Below, in pieces: positions 1 to 7,669 of a stretch of 64,000 nucleotides of DNA. The first letter of the stretch is position 1; each line of letters begins with the position of its first letter. Origin of the DNA: Vreelandella boliviensis LC1 (GTDB taxonomy: Bacteria; Pseudomonadota; Gammaproteobacteria; Pseudomonadales; Halomonadaceae); contig NZ_JH393257.1 in NCBI RefSeq assembly GCF_000236035.1, positions 1,030,240 to 1,094,239 of the forward strand, in the 5' to 3' direction. The notes under the pieces were generated by a model that was given only the letters and a program-made list of their open reading frames with translations, did not search any database and was not told the origin of the DNA. A program made the position numbers and the translations under genes.

Positions 1-2
1 AC

Positions 3-317
3 CTGAAAACACCCGGCGCCAACGGCCTGCTGGATAACCTGCCCGAAGGCACCGATACCGTCGGCATTCGCCCGGATGATATGCACTTAACGCCGCCCAC
101 AGCGCCCCACTTAACTGTCGACTCTACGCTTGCGCTGTTTGAAGCCGCCGGGGCCGAAAGCCACCTATACGTGAACCTCGCCGGTAGCGACCAGCCCACG
201 GTGATCCGCGTCTCGGGGCAACCCCCGGTCGCCGAAGGCGAAACCCTGCGCTTCTACGTGCCCCGCGATGCGCTGCACCCGTTCAACAGTGCCACGGGAC
301 AGCGCACAGGGGATTGA
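3..317 (+). CDS. ABC transporter ATP-binding protein, C-terminal end (5' partial)
   Basis: The window opens inside this gene. The visible 104 residues include VGIRPDDMHL followed by a beta-rich stretch ending at TGQRTGD. This is the TOBE regulatory domain found at the C-terminus of MalK/UgpC-type ATPases that energise sugar or glycerol-phosphate importers. Known of the family: the TOBE domain tunes ATPase activity or binds regulators. The nucleotide-binding domain lies upstream of the window, so the substrate cannot be named. The frame is open from base 3 to the stop at 315-317. Confidence 0.75.
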   Translation: MKTPGANGLLDNLPEGTDTVGIRPDDMHLTPPTAPHLTVDSTLALFEAAGAESHLYVNLAGSDQPTVIRVSGQPPVAEGETLRFYVPRDALHPFNSATGQRTGD

Positions 318-371
318 AAGCCAACTCCCAAAAAGCATGACAATAAAAAACAAGTCAACGGAGCCACCATG

Positions 372-437
372 CGCTACGTTTGAGATAACGAGCAGCACGC
401 GTGCCTGCTGCTCACCTAGCCTGTTATCCAAGTAGCG
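372..437. repeat. Nested imperfect palindrome, about 66 bp
   Basis: Four stacked arms pair across one centre: CGCTAC (372-377) with GTAGCG (432-437), TTG (380-382) with CAA (429-431), GATAAC (384-389) with GTTATC (423-428), and GAGCAGCA (390-397) with TGCTGCTC (406-413). A perfect GCACGCGTGC palindrome lies at 395-404. No T tract follows, so it is not a classic intrinsic terminator. It fills the gap between the ABC gene and the sigma factor. It could be a REP/MITE-like unit, an RNA processing hairpin or an operator. Confidence 0.6.
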
Positions 438-446
438 TACGGATCG

Positions 447-1691
447 ATGAGTACTGAACCTTTATACGTGGATGGCCTGTATCGCGATCACTCCCGGCGC
501 GTGCAGGCGACGTTGATCCGGCTGCTGGGCGATTTTGAGCTTGCCGAAGAAGCCATGCAGGATGCCTTTGTGGCGGCTGTCCAGCAGTGGCCGGTTAACG
601 GCAGGCCTGACAACCCCACGGCATGGCTCATTCGCACCGGCTACCACTGCGGAATCGACCAGATTCGTCGGCGCAGTACTGCACGCCGTCGAGCTCACTT
701 ACTGTTACCCACAGAGCTGCCACCTACAGCAGAGGCGCTGGATCTTGAACCCACCACTATCGAAGACGACGCTTTACGGCTGCTGTTCACCTGCTGCCAC
801 CCAAGCTTGAGTATGGAAGCGCGGATAGCCCTGACGCTTCGCGAGATGTGCGGCTTGACCACGGAGCAGGTAGCCAGCGCCCTGCTGTTGAAACCTACCA
901 CGCTGGCACAGCGGATCGTGCGCGCCAAACGCAAAATTCGCGATGCGCATATCCCTTATGCGGTGCCACCCCAGGAAGAGCTGCCCGAGCGCCTACCCGA
1001 TGTGCTCCAAGTCATCTATCTGGTTTTCAATGAAGGTTACTCACGCAGCACGGGCGCCAGCGTGGTCGATATCAACCTAACCCAAGAGGCTATGCGATTG
1101 GGAAATGAGCTGGCACGGCTACTGCCCCAGGGGGAAGTATTTGGGCTAATGGCCTTGATGCTGCTTAATGATGCCCGTCGGGAAGCACGCCAGGATAGCG
1201 ACGGTGAGCTGGTCACCCTGGATGCCCAGGACAGACGCCTATGGCGCCAGGAAGATATCCACGCTGGTATAGCATGGTTGGAAAAAGCGCTGGCGCTCAC
1301 CCCTACCGGGTACTACACCCTTCAGGCGTCGATTGCCGCCGTACACGCCCAGGCTAGCCGAGCTGAGCAGACCGATTGGGGGCGTATCGTCAGGCTCTAC
1401 GATGCTCTCTGCCGACGTTTTCCATCGCCGATCCTGGCGCTAAACCGTGCGGTCGCCATTGCCATGAATGGTGCGCCCGATATCGGCCTGAAGTTACTCG
1501 ACGACATCGCCCATCACCCACAACTATCCCGCTACCATCTATTTTATGCCGCTAAAGCGGATTTACTGCGGCGCCAGGGCCAGCATGAGGCCGCGCGCGA
1601 TGCCTATCAACAGGCGCTGCAATTGGCCACCCTGGATCCAGAAAAACGCTTTTTGCACAGAAGACTGGCTGAGCTAGAACACTCCCCATAA
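447..1691 (+). CDS. ECF42-type RNA polymerase sigma factor with C-terminal TPR-like domain
   Basis: 414 residues, about twice the length of a plain ECF sigma factor. Residues about 10-75 form region 2 (AEEAMQDAFVAAVQQWP, then DQIRRR). Residues about 115-165 form region 4 (LTLREMCGLTTEQVASAL, LAQRIVRAKRKIR). The rest, from RLPDVLQVIYLVFNEGYS onward, is the alpha-helical TPR-like extension typical of group ECF42, thought to replace an anti-sigma factor. Three small genes follow (VOC, YCII/DGPF, DUF1428), the usual ECF42 neighbourhood. The ATG at 447 gives region 2 at the normal distance from the start, although the Shine-Dalgarno sequence is weak. Confidence 0.85.
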   Translation: MSTEPLYVDGLYRDHSRRVQATLIRLLGDFELAEEAMQDAFVAAVQQWPVNGRPDNPTAWLIRTGYHCGIDQIRRRSTARRRAHLLLPTELPPTAEALDLEPTTIEDDALRLLFTCCHPSLSMEARIALTLREMCGLTTEQVASALLLKPTTLAQRIVRAKRKIRDAHIPYAVPPQEELPERLPDVLQVIYLVFNEGYSRSTGASVVDINLTQEAMRLGNELARLLPQGEVFGLMALMLLNDARREARQDSDGELVTLDAQDRRLWRQEDIHAGIAWLEKALALTPTGYYTLQASIAAVHAQASRAEQTDWGRIVRLYDALCRRFPSPILALNRAVAIAMNGAPDIGLKLLDDIAHHPQLSRYHLFYAAKADLLRRQGQHEAARDAYQQALQLATLDPEKRFLHRRLAELEHSP

Positions 1692-1707
1692 AAAAATGCT
1701 TAGGCTG

Positions 1708-1735
1708 TGTCGATTCAAGACGACGTCAAACGACT
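1708..1735 (+). promoter_or_regulatory. Candidate ECF42-dependent promoter
   Basis: TGTCGA at 1708-1713 and CGACT at 1731-1735 are separated by 17 bases, about 40 bp before the VOC gene. From memory of the ECF42 literature, target promoters carry TGTCGA at -35 and a CGA-type -10. The match and its place between the sigma gene and its partner genes suggest that the sigma factor drives the three-gene operon. No such motif was seen upstream of the sigma gene itself. Confidence 0.6.
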
Positions 1736-1773
1736 AAAGAGAGTCACTACCCTGACCATCCAGGAGACTCTCA

Positions 1774-2247
1774 ATGAAATTCCCCCAAGAAGATGCCCGC
1801 TTACCCGATTCAATGAACGTGCACGTTGCCTTTCCCGGCACCTGCCGGGAAGCCATGCAGTTCTATGCTGATGTTACCGGCGGGCAGTTGGAGTGTCTGT
1901 TGACCTATGCTGAGACACCGGCCGCTGAACACTCCCCGGCGGAACTCCATAACCGCATCATCCACGCCTCTTTGAACCTACGGGGTCGACGCTTAATGGG
2001 CGCCGATATGGCGGCTGACTGCTATACACCACCGCAAGGGGTAGAGGTTCAGTTGGAGTATCAGGATATCGAGCAAGCCTCACGCACCTTTGCCCAACTG
2101 GCAGAGGGTGGAAATATCTCAATGCCGTTTGAAGAGACCTTCTGGTCACCAGGGTTCGGCATGGCAACCGACCGTTTTGGTGTTCACTGGATGGTTAACG
2201 TTGCGTCAGACAACTGCCCCTTAGCCACTGAAGGAGACGCCCCATGA
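1774..2247 (+). CDS. VOC family protein (PhnB / 3-demethylubiquinone methyltransferase-like fold)
   Basis: 157 residues. HVAFPGTCREAMQFYADVTGG near residue 18 and the late GFGMATDRFGVHWMVN are the two signature strands of the PhnB-like branch of the vicinal-oxygen-chelate (glyoxalase/bleomycin) superfamily. The enzymatic role of this branch is usually unknown. A good AGGAG precedes the ATG. The stop overlaps the next start by four bases (ATGA), so the two are translationally coupled. The setting implies a member of the ECF42 regulon. Confidence 0.8.
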   Translation: MKFPQEDARLPDSMNVHVAFPGTCREAMQFYADVTGGQLECLLTYAETPAAEHSPAELHNRIIHASLNLRGRRLMGADMAADCYTPPQGVEVQLEYQDIEQASRTFAQLAEGGNISMPFEETFWSPGFGMATDRFGVHWMVNVASDNCPLATEGDAP

Positions 2248-2627
2248 AGTACGTAGCGCTGGTGTATTACCAGGAACAGATTATCAACGCCATGAGCGAA
2301 CAGGCGTGGCAAGACCTCAACCAGGAGTGCATTGCTGGGGTAGAGCGCCTGAGCGCCAGCGGCCACTACCTGGCCGGGCAGCCGTTACAACCGACAGAGA
2401 CGGCGACCACCGTGCGCGTGCGCGATGGTGAAACGTTAATCTCGGACGGCCCTTTCGCAGAAACAAAAGAGCAACTGGCGGGCTTTTATCTGCTTGAAGC
2501 CCACGACTTGAATGAGGCGCTGCAGCTAGCTAGCCGCATCCCACCGGCCCGGCTGGGCAGCATTGAAGTTCGCCCTGTTCGAGAACTGCCACCTAAAGCA
2601 GCACCCCAAACAGAAATAGGAGAATAA
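2244..2627 (+). CDS. YCII-related (DGPF-domain) protein
   Basis: 127 residues starting MKYVALVYYQE. It carries the hallmark SDGPFAETKEQLAGFYLLE in the middle. DGPF proteins are small dimeric ferredoxin-like folds that commonly accompany ECF42 sigma factors; their biochemical function is unknown. It overlaps the VOC gene by 4 bp, and only two bases separate it from the next gene, so the three form one operon. Confidence 0.88.
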   Translation: MKYVALVYYQEQIINAMSEQAWQDLNQECIAGVERLSASGHYLAGQPLQPTETATTVRVRDGETLISDGPFAETKEQLAGFYLLEAHDLNEALQLASRIPPARLGSIEVRPVRELPPKAAPQTEIGE

Positions 2628-2629
2628 TC

Positions 2630-2998
2630 ATGAATAATAACGCCTACCCCTATGTCGATGGTTTCGTCGCTGCCGTGCCCAACGCTAATAAAGCTGAATT
2701 TATTGAACATGCCCGTGCCGCGGCCGTTGTGTTCAAGGAGTATGGGGCGCTCCGCGTGATGGAGTGCTGGGGCGACGATGTGCCCGATGGGGAAGTCACC
2801 TCCTTCCCCATGGCGGTTAAGCGTAAGGATGACGAGACGGTTATTTTTTCCTGGATAGAGTGGCCATCCCGCGCCGTGCGCGATGAATCCATGCCCAAAG
2901 TCATGCAGGATGCTCGCCTGCAGATGGACGCTAACCCAATGCCATTTGATGGTAAGCGTCTCATTTATGGAGGCTTTGCAAGCATCATCAACGAGTAA
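2630..2998 (+). CDS. DUF1428 family protein
   Basis: 122 residues. YVDGFVAAVPNANKAEF at the start, VMECWGDDVPDGEVTSFPMA in the middle and FDGKRLIYGGF near the end are the conserved blocks of DUF1428, a ferredoxin-like dimeric family of unknown function often linked to YCII genes. A GGAG lies 8 bases before the ATG. It is the last gene of the ECF42-linked operon, followed by an inverted repeat at 3009-3046. Confidence 0.88.
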   Translation: MNNNAYPYVDGFVAAVPNANKAEFIEHARAAAVVFKEYGALRVMECWGDDVPDGEVTSFPMAVKRKDDETVIFSWIEWPSRAVRDESMPKVMQDARLQMDANPMPFDGKRLIYGGFASIINE

Positions 2999-3008
2999 GC
3001 ATTAATTA

Positions 3009-3046
3009 GTGGCCCAGAAAAACTACTCCGAATCGTCCTGGGCCAC
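3009..3046. terminator. Inverted repeat between convergent genes
   Basis: GTGGCCCAG (3009-3017) pairs perfectly with CTGGGCCAC (3038-3046) across a 20-base loop. It lies between the convergent DUF1428 and 5'-nucleotidase genes. No clean T tract follows on either strand, so termination is inferred from position only. Confidence 0.45.
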
Positions 3047-3050
3047 ATCC

Positions 3051-3095
3051 TCTTCAACTACATCCTCTAGAACTGTAGCCTCTAGAACTACAGCC
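3051..3095. repeat. Three tandem 15-bp units after the 5'-nucleotidase stop
   Basis: Units at 3051-3065, 3066-3080 and 3081-3095 share the pattern TCTAGAACTRYAGCC. The last two differ at only two positions; the first is more diverged. They begin exactly at the stop codon of the minus-strand nucleotidase and lie in its 3' flank. They may be a slipped-strand expansion or an eroded C-terminal coding repeat. Confidence 0.6.
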
Positions 3096-4741
3096 TATTG
3101 AGCTACATCAGTGATCCGCCCTTCAACTTGGTAGAACACTTCTTTGCGTTCCAGCATATAGTCGCGCAGCATTTCCCAATCCGTACTCTCGATAATAGAA
3201 CTGGCGACAATGGTGTTACGGCCATCAGCGTAAGCTTCTCCGAGTACCGTATGGCTGTCGCCACCAGCGGCAGTAAAGTTATTGGTGGCGATGGTATAAG
3301 TGCGCTCTGGATCAACCGCCTGCATCGCGCCTTCCCGGGCAATGTTGAGGCTGATCACCCGTTCACCTGGTGGCTCGCTGCTGTCATAGGTCAACGCCAC
3401 GCCTGCTGACACCTGCAGAAAACCGCCGTTCTCATCGGGCGCATTGGCCAAGGCAATTTCAAAGGTTTCCAGCAGTTCTGCGCCGGTGACGTCGAGCAGC
3501 GTTAGGCGATTGCCAAACGGCTGTACGGCGATTAAATCGCCTACGGACACATCGCCCCGCTCAATCGGTTCGCGGATACCGCCGCTATTTTGTATCGCCA
3601 TGACCGTCTCAGGCGCCACCTGCTGCGCAGCATGCAGTTGGGCATCGGCGATTAAATTACCCAGTGCAGTTTCATTGGCTCGCACGCTCTTTTCATCGCC
3701 GCTTCCGTGGCGCGGGTTAGCTAACGCGGAGATCACCTTTGCGCCGATCAAGGTATCCCGCAGTGTTTCGATCTCAGCGGTGTAGGGTTCAAGCCGCTTT
3801 GCGGCATCAGCGTCCGCTTCGCGATCGTCGGTAGCGAGCAATTCACCGCTTGCATCAACCACGACGCCGTCCTCGTCGAAGGTGACCTGTATCACGCCAA
3901 GGTGCTGGCCATACTCGCCAGCCTGGCCAATCACCGTCGGTGATGGGAGCGCCTCACCCGCGCGGCTCTCACTAAGCAGCCTAGGCGGCGAAACCTGGCT
4001 ATGGCTGTGGCCGCCAATAATAATGTCGATGCCTTCGACGTGTTCAGCCAGCAGCAGGTCATTGCCTACGCTAGGGTCGCTGTCATAGCCCAGATGGGTA
4101 AGGGCAATAATTTTGTTAACGCCCTGCTCTTCAAAGCTTGCCACCATGGCTTCAGCCGCCTGGCGATAATCGCTAATGGTGACGTGGCCAGGGCTGGATA
4201 TCGTCTCGCTGTCCTGTGTGCTTAACCCAAAGATGCCGATTGGCTCACCGTTATGCTCAACAATAATGCCGTCATAAAGCGTCCCCGCCTGAGGGTCAGC
4301 GCTGACTGACTCTCCCAGCATGCCAGCAAACTCTGGGCCCTCTGAAAAGTCCAGATTGGCACCTAAAATGGGAAACTCGGCGCCTGCGAAAAACGTCGCT
4401 AGCGCCTGGTGGCCCTGCTGCGGGTCACGCAAATCGAACTCATGGTTGCCCGGTACAAAGGCGTCGTAACCCATTAAATTCATAAATTCCAGCGCGTCCT
4501 GGCCCTGAAACTCAGTGAAATAGAGTGTGCCCGAAAAGATATCACCAGCTTCTAGCAATAATCCTTCGCCATAGGTCTCCCGCGCTTCATTCAGCGTGGT
4601 GATTAAATAGGGATACTGATCGGTACGTCCGTGTAGATCATTGGTGTGAAACAGCGTCAAGGTAAAGTTATCAGCAAAGGCGGGAGGAACGGTGACGAAT
4701 AACGCTGTCCCTAGCGCCATGCCATAATGATGAAAACGCAT
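3095..4741 (-). CDS. Bifunctional metallophosphatase / 5'-nucleotidase (UshA family), secreted
   Basis: 548 residues from the preferred ATG at 4741, which has GGAG eight bases upstream and begins a signal peptide (hydrophobic run, then VPPAFADNF). A longer frame starts at 4825 but adds a non-signal extension. Metallophosphatase motifs follow in order: LFHTNDLHGR, GNHEFD, LTHLGYDSD, GGHSHS. The C-terminal nucleotide-binding domain shows NSGGIREPI and DLIAVQPFGN. The family hydrolyses extracellular nucleotides or UDP-sugars in the periplasm to salvage nucleosides and phosphate. Confidence 0.9.
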   Translation of the reverse strand: MRFHHYGMALGTALFVTVPPAFADNFTLTLFHTNDLHGRTDQYPYLITTLNEARETYGEGLLLEAGDIFSGTLYFTEFQGQDALEFMNLMGYDAFVPGNHEFDLRDPQQGHQALATFFAGAEFPILGANLDFSEGPEFAGMLGESVSADPQAGTLYDGIIVEHNGEPIGIFGLSTQDSETISSPGHVTISDYRQAAEAMVASFEEQGVNKIIALTHLGYDSDPSVGNDLLLAEHVEGIDIIIGGHSHSQVSPPRLLSESRAGEALPSPTVIGQAGEYGQHLGVIQVTFDEDGVVVDASGELLATDDREADADAAKRLEPYTAEIETLRDTLIGAKVISALANPRHGSGDEKSVRANETALGNLIADAQLHAAQQVAPETVMAIQNSGGIREPIERGDVSVGDLIAVQPFGNRLTLLDVTGAELLETFEIALANAPDENGGFLQVSAGVALTYDSSEPPGERVISLNIAREGAMQAVDPERTYTIATNNFTAAGGDSHTVLGEAYADGRNTIVASSIIESTDWEMLRDYMLERKEVFYQVEGRITDVAQ

Positions 4742-4928
4742 TTGCATGACTCCATTCATAACAGTGTTCAGATACCTTAGCAGTAAATCGAACCGACAGG
4801 ATAAAGACCATTGTTGCTGTAGCACTTCGCCTATCTAAGCATGTCATCACTTATTCACCTGTTTGACGCGGCAGTGTCACTCTTCCCGCCCACACTGTAT
4901 GAAAACGTGATAAAGGGATGAATCGCTC

Positions 4929-6092
4929 ATGCGGCTCTGCATCGTTAGTGAAACATGGTCACCGGACATCAATGGCGTTGCCCATACGCTTAGCCGGTTA
5001 AGCTATGAACTTAACCGGCAAGGAGTACCGGTTGATGTGATTCGCCCGCGTCCACGGGTCGCGGGTAATGCTACCGGTATTAACCGCGAGCTACAGGTGC
5101 AGCGCCTTGCCTTACCTGGCTACTCAGATGTGCAGGTAGGGCTGGTTAGGCCCGCTACGCTACGCCGCTTTTGGCGCCAACATCGTCCCGACGTTATCTA
5201 CTTAGCAACCCAAGGCCCTCTCGGCTGGGCGGCACGCCAAGCGGCGCGGCAACTCAATATCCCTCTGGTAGCTGGCTGGCACACCAACTTTGACCACTAC
5301 TGTGAAGATTACGGCGTCACGTGGCTGGCGTCTTCTACTCGGCGCTACCTGCGCTACTTTCATAACGGCTGTGCCCTAACGTTGGTGCCTACCCACCAGC
5401 AAGCAAAAGCGCTTCAGCGCCAGGGGATTCGTGGTGTCGATGTCCTGTCACGCGGGCTAGATGGCGAACGCTTCTCACCCCACCATCGCGATGCTGAATT
5501 GCGCCAGCATTGGGGAGTTAGCGAGCATCAACCGGTGGCCCTTTACGTTGGCCGGTTAGCCGCGGAAAAAAATCTCACCTTGCTACATGAAAGCTTTCAA
5601 GCCATGCGCGAGGTGCGGCCCGATATCGCTCAGGTAATCGTCGGCGATGGACCCGCACGGGCACAGTTGGAAAAGGTGCTGCCCGATGCCCATTTCACCG
5701 GTTTCGTGGGACAGGAATCGCTCGCTCGCCACTATGCCAGCGCCGACCTATTTATTTTTCCCTCGCTTTCAGAAACCTGGGGGAATGTGGTGGCGGAAGC
5801 CATGGCCAGCGGCTTAGCAGTGGTCGCCTATGATCACGCGGCCAGCGCTGAACTGATTAGCAGCGGTCATAACGGTGTCACCGTACCCGCTGGAAATAGT
5901 GCCGCTTTCCAACAGGCAGCGGTGGAGCTGTGCCAACACCCTGCTGACTACGCTCGCTTAGGTCGAGTAGCACGTTTACGGGCACTTGAGCAGAGCTGGA
6001 CGGGGATCGCCGAGCAGTTTTTGAGTTACTTACACCAAGCCCAGGAGGCTCATCATGCGCCCGCGTCCGCTTGTCGTATTCGACCGTCTTGA
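4929..6092 (+). CDS. Family 4 glycosyltransferase (MgtA/PimB-like)
   Basis: 387 residues. The N-terminal Rossmann domain begins MRLCIVSETWSPDINGVAHT. AGWHTNFDHYCEDYG is a block of the alpha-mannosyltransferase MgtA-like subgroup. The C-terminal donor-binding domain shows LYVGRLAAEKN, GDGPAR and FPSLSETWGNVVAEAMASGL (GT4 E-x7-E motif). It probably transfers mannose or a similar sugar to a lipid acceptor at the inner membrane. It overlaps the downstream PAP2 phosphatase gene by 38 bp, suggesting joint work on a lipid-linked glycan; this is inference. Confidence 0.85.
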   Translation: MRLCIVSETWSPDINGVAHTLSRLSYELNRQGVPVDVIRPRPRVAGNATGINRELQVQRLALPGYSDVQVGLVRPATLRRFWRQHRPDVIYLATQGPLGWAARQAARQLNIPLVAGWHTNFDHYCEDYGVTWLASSTRRYLRYFHNGCALTLVPTHQQAKALQRQGIRGVDVLSRGLDGERFSPHHRDAELRQHWGVSEHQPVALYVGRLAAEKNLTLLHESFQAMREVRPDIAQVIVGDGPARAQLEKVLPDAHFTGFVGQESLARHYASADLFIFPSLSETWGNVVAEAMASGLAVVAYDHAASAELISSGHNGVTVPAGNSAAFQQAAVELCQHPADYARLGRVARLRALEQSWTGIAEQFLSYLHQAQEAHHAPASACRIRPS

Positions 6093-6609
6093 CCTGCTGG
6101 AGTGGCAGTTCTGCCAGCGTATATCGCGGCTATCGATCTACCGCCCCTGGCGAATCACGCTTCAGGCCGCCAGCCGCTTAGGCGATTGGCCTGTTTGGGT
6201 GCTACTGATTCTCGCCCAGCCCTGGCTGCAGCCCAATGGTACTTGGCGTGTCTTGCAGTACAGCGTCATCGCCCTGTTTGCCGTGGCGGTTTATCGGCTA
6301 GTAAAAACCCGCTTATGCCGTGAACGGCCCTTTATTACTTACGGAGAGGGCATGGACGGTGAAGGCATTGAGTGCTGTGAACCGGCCCGCGACCGTTACA
6401 GTTTCCCCAGCGGCCACACCATGCACGCAGTGATGTTTAGCGTCTTAGTCGCCGCCCACACGCCCTGGCTGCTGCCGGTGGTGTTGCCATTAACGCTACT
6501 GATAGCGATCTCGCGGGTAGGGTTAGGGCTGCACTATATAAGCGATGTACTGGCAGGGGCCGCGATGGGCTACGCCTTTGCCTTGGCCAGTCTCTATTGG
6601 ATGGGGTGA
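6055..6609 (+). CDS. PAP2 superfamily membrane phosphatase
   Basis: 184 residues with several hydrophobic segments. The three phosphatase motifs are present: KTRLCRERP, PSGHTMHA (catalytic His) and SRVGLGLHYISD. A strong AGGAGG precedes the ATG, which lies inside the end of the glycosyltransferase gene. The family dephosphorylates lipid phosphates or polyprenyl diphosphates at the outer face of the inner membrane. Pairing with a GT4 enzyme suggests lipid-carrier or glycolipid turnover. Confidence 0.88.
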   Translation: MRPRPLVVFDRLDLLEWQFCQRISRLSIYRPWRITLQAASRLGDWPVWVLLILAQPWLQPNGTWRVLQYSVIALFAVAVYRLVKTRLCRERPFITYGEGMDGEGIECCEPARDRYSFPSGHTMHAVMFSVLVAAHTPWLLPVVLPLTLLIAISRVGLGLHYISDVLAGAAMGYAFALASLYWMG

Positions 6610-6658
6610 AGCGAGTCATTGTCACTTTATAAATTGTCACTTTATAATCAGCCGACGC

Positions 6659-6690
6659 AAAAACGCCCGCATAAGCGGGCGTTTTTGCTT
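6659..6690. terminator. Bidirectional intrinsic terminator
   Basis: ACGCCCGC (6663-6670) and GCGGGCGT (6675-6682) pair around ATAA, flanked by A and T runs. It serves the PAP2 gene on the plus strand and, through the A run, the small minus-strand gene at 6703-6834. Confidence 0.9.
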
Positions 6691-6702
6691 TAAAGCAAAT
6701 AG

Positions 6703-6834
6703 TTAGACGTCAGGCGGTATATCATCACACTCATCAATTCTAGCCATGAATGATGTCTTAAACATCATATACACGCCCAGTCCTGAAAACCCTAAGAACA
6801 AAACAAACATGCATAACATCAATGCCATCGCCAT
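6703..6834 (-). CDS. Small predicted membrane protein (43 aa)
   Basis: 43 residues starting MAMALMLCMFVLFLGF, one transmembrane helix followed by a short acidic tail (IDECDDIPPDV). AGGGA lies seven bases before the ATG, and the stop sits just before the shared terminator, so it has the signals of a real gene. I do not recognise the family. A tail-anchored regulatory or stress microprotein is possible. It could also be chance, given the AT-rich surroundings. Confidence 0.5.
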   Translation of the reverse strand: MAMALMLCMFVLFLGFSGLGVYMMFKTSFMARIDECDDIPPDV

Positions 6835-7017
6835 AATCTTGTCCCTGATGGTGCGCGGTCGTTACGTTGACGTTTTCTAACCGCTGCCTTTTGATTTCAT
6901 CGTAGGATAGACCAAAACAACGCATTAATCTGTGCGGTAGCGATCCGTGAAAGTGCGGCACAACCAGAGGCACCCCAAAAGAAAATGTAAATCAATTGCT
7001 TATAGTAAATTACGCAC

Positions 7018-7049
7018 GCAAAAAAACCACCTCATTTTAACGAGATGGT
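7018..7049 (-). terminator. Intrinsic terminator on the minus strand
   Basis: Read on the minus strand, ACCATCTC (7049-7042) pairs with GAGGTGGT (7033-7026), with one G-U pair, followed by seven T residues. No protein gene ends here on that strand, which points to a non-coding transcript. Confidence 0.75.
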
Positions 7050-7235
7050 CATTTTGCATCATTCCAGTCCCTTGTTTGATGAGCAGCGCCTCCTTGCGCT
7101 GCAACCAGTGAATGAGCTAAGTGTCCTTTAACATCCTGTTCGTTTTTCGGCTTCCTGCCTTCCTTTTAACTGTTAGCCCACTCACTCAGTTACTGGTGAA
7201 AAGTCTCAAAATGGCTAGCGTTGAGTAACTGAATT
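7019..7235 (-). ncRNA. Candidate CsrA-sequestering sRNA (CsrB/RsmZ type)
   Basis: Seven GGA motifs crowd into 7060-7165 on the minus strand. Several are displayed as CsrA/RsmA targets: GCAGCGC-AAGGAG-GCGCTGC is a perfect 7-bp hairpin with GGA in a hexaloop (7083-7102), GGC-AGGAA-GCC is a mini-hairpin (7149-7159), and AACA-GGA-TGTT lies at 7130-7140. CAGGAAG and CAGGATG match the CsrB repeat. A 5' stem-loop (TCAGTTACT pairing with AGTAACTGA, 7186-7232) and a clean 3' terminator frame it. The 5' end is approximate. No canonical GacA box was found upstream. Confidence 0.6.
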
Positions 7236-7532
7236 TTTCGCTAACTGGCTAGCACCTGAACAGTACTTGCAGGCAATGAGCCAACTTGTGCCAAAAAATA
7301 TAAATTTCATTCAAAAACAACAACTTAAAAAAATAACAATTGATAAGAAAATCTCTTACAGCCCTGCTTACCATGTATAGAAGTGACACATGCGACATAA
7401 CCACACGGGTTTGGGGCACACTGTTAAGCCCCTTGTGTCTAAACACATTGAAAACCGTAGCGATTCATCACGACAGCGGTTATTTTCTAGCTATTAACTG
7501 CCTTTTAATCGCATGCCTTCAAGGAGGCCTCT

Positions 7533-7664
7533 ATGAAACATACTATCGTCCTTAGTATCGTAGTGATGGTGACACTGCTGCTCGTGAGTGGCTGTAATAC
7601 CATTCGTGGTGCGGGTGAAGACCTTCAACAGGGTGGCGAAGCTATCCAGCGCGCAGCGAGTTAA
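7533..7664 (+). CDS. Entericidin A/B family lipoprotein
   Basis: 43 residues. A hydrophobic leader ends in LLVSGC (lipobox), followed by NTIRGAGEDLQQGGEAIQRAAS, the conserved entericidin tail. AAGGAGG lies just upstream of the ATG. EcnA/EcnB proteins are tiny cell-envelope lipoproteins, described in E. coli as an antidote/toxin pair tied to stationary phase; only one copy is seen here. The esterase gene starts five bases after the stop, so they may be co-transcribed. Confidence 0.9.
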   Translation: MKHTIVLSIVVMVTLLLVSGCNTIRGAGEDLQQGGEAIQRAAS

Positions 7665-7669
7665 ACGTT

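Noticed and set aside
369..383. ATGCGCTACGTTTGA after GGAG: a four-codon frame MRYV resembling the start of a YCII protein
   Set aside because: Too short to support a gene or pseudogene; downstream bases show no YCII remnant.
6758..6973. 71-codon minus-strand frame
   Set aside because: Composition is unlike a protein, and the 43-codon frame at 6703-6834 on the same strand has the better start signals.
7340..7370. CTTACA and CTTACC near 7350-7370 as a GacA box for the sRNA
   Set aside because: The two are in the same orientation and do not form the TGTAAG-N6-CTTACA palindrome.
7340..7555. 71-codon plus-strand frame upstream of and overlapping the entericidin gene
   Set aside because: It overlaps the well-supported entericidin start and has no ribosome-binding site or recognisable sequence.
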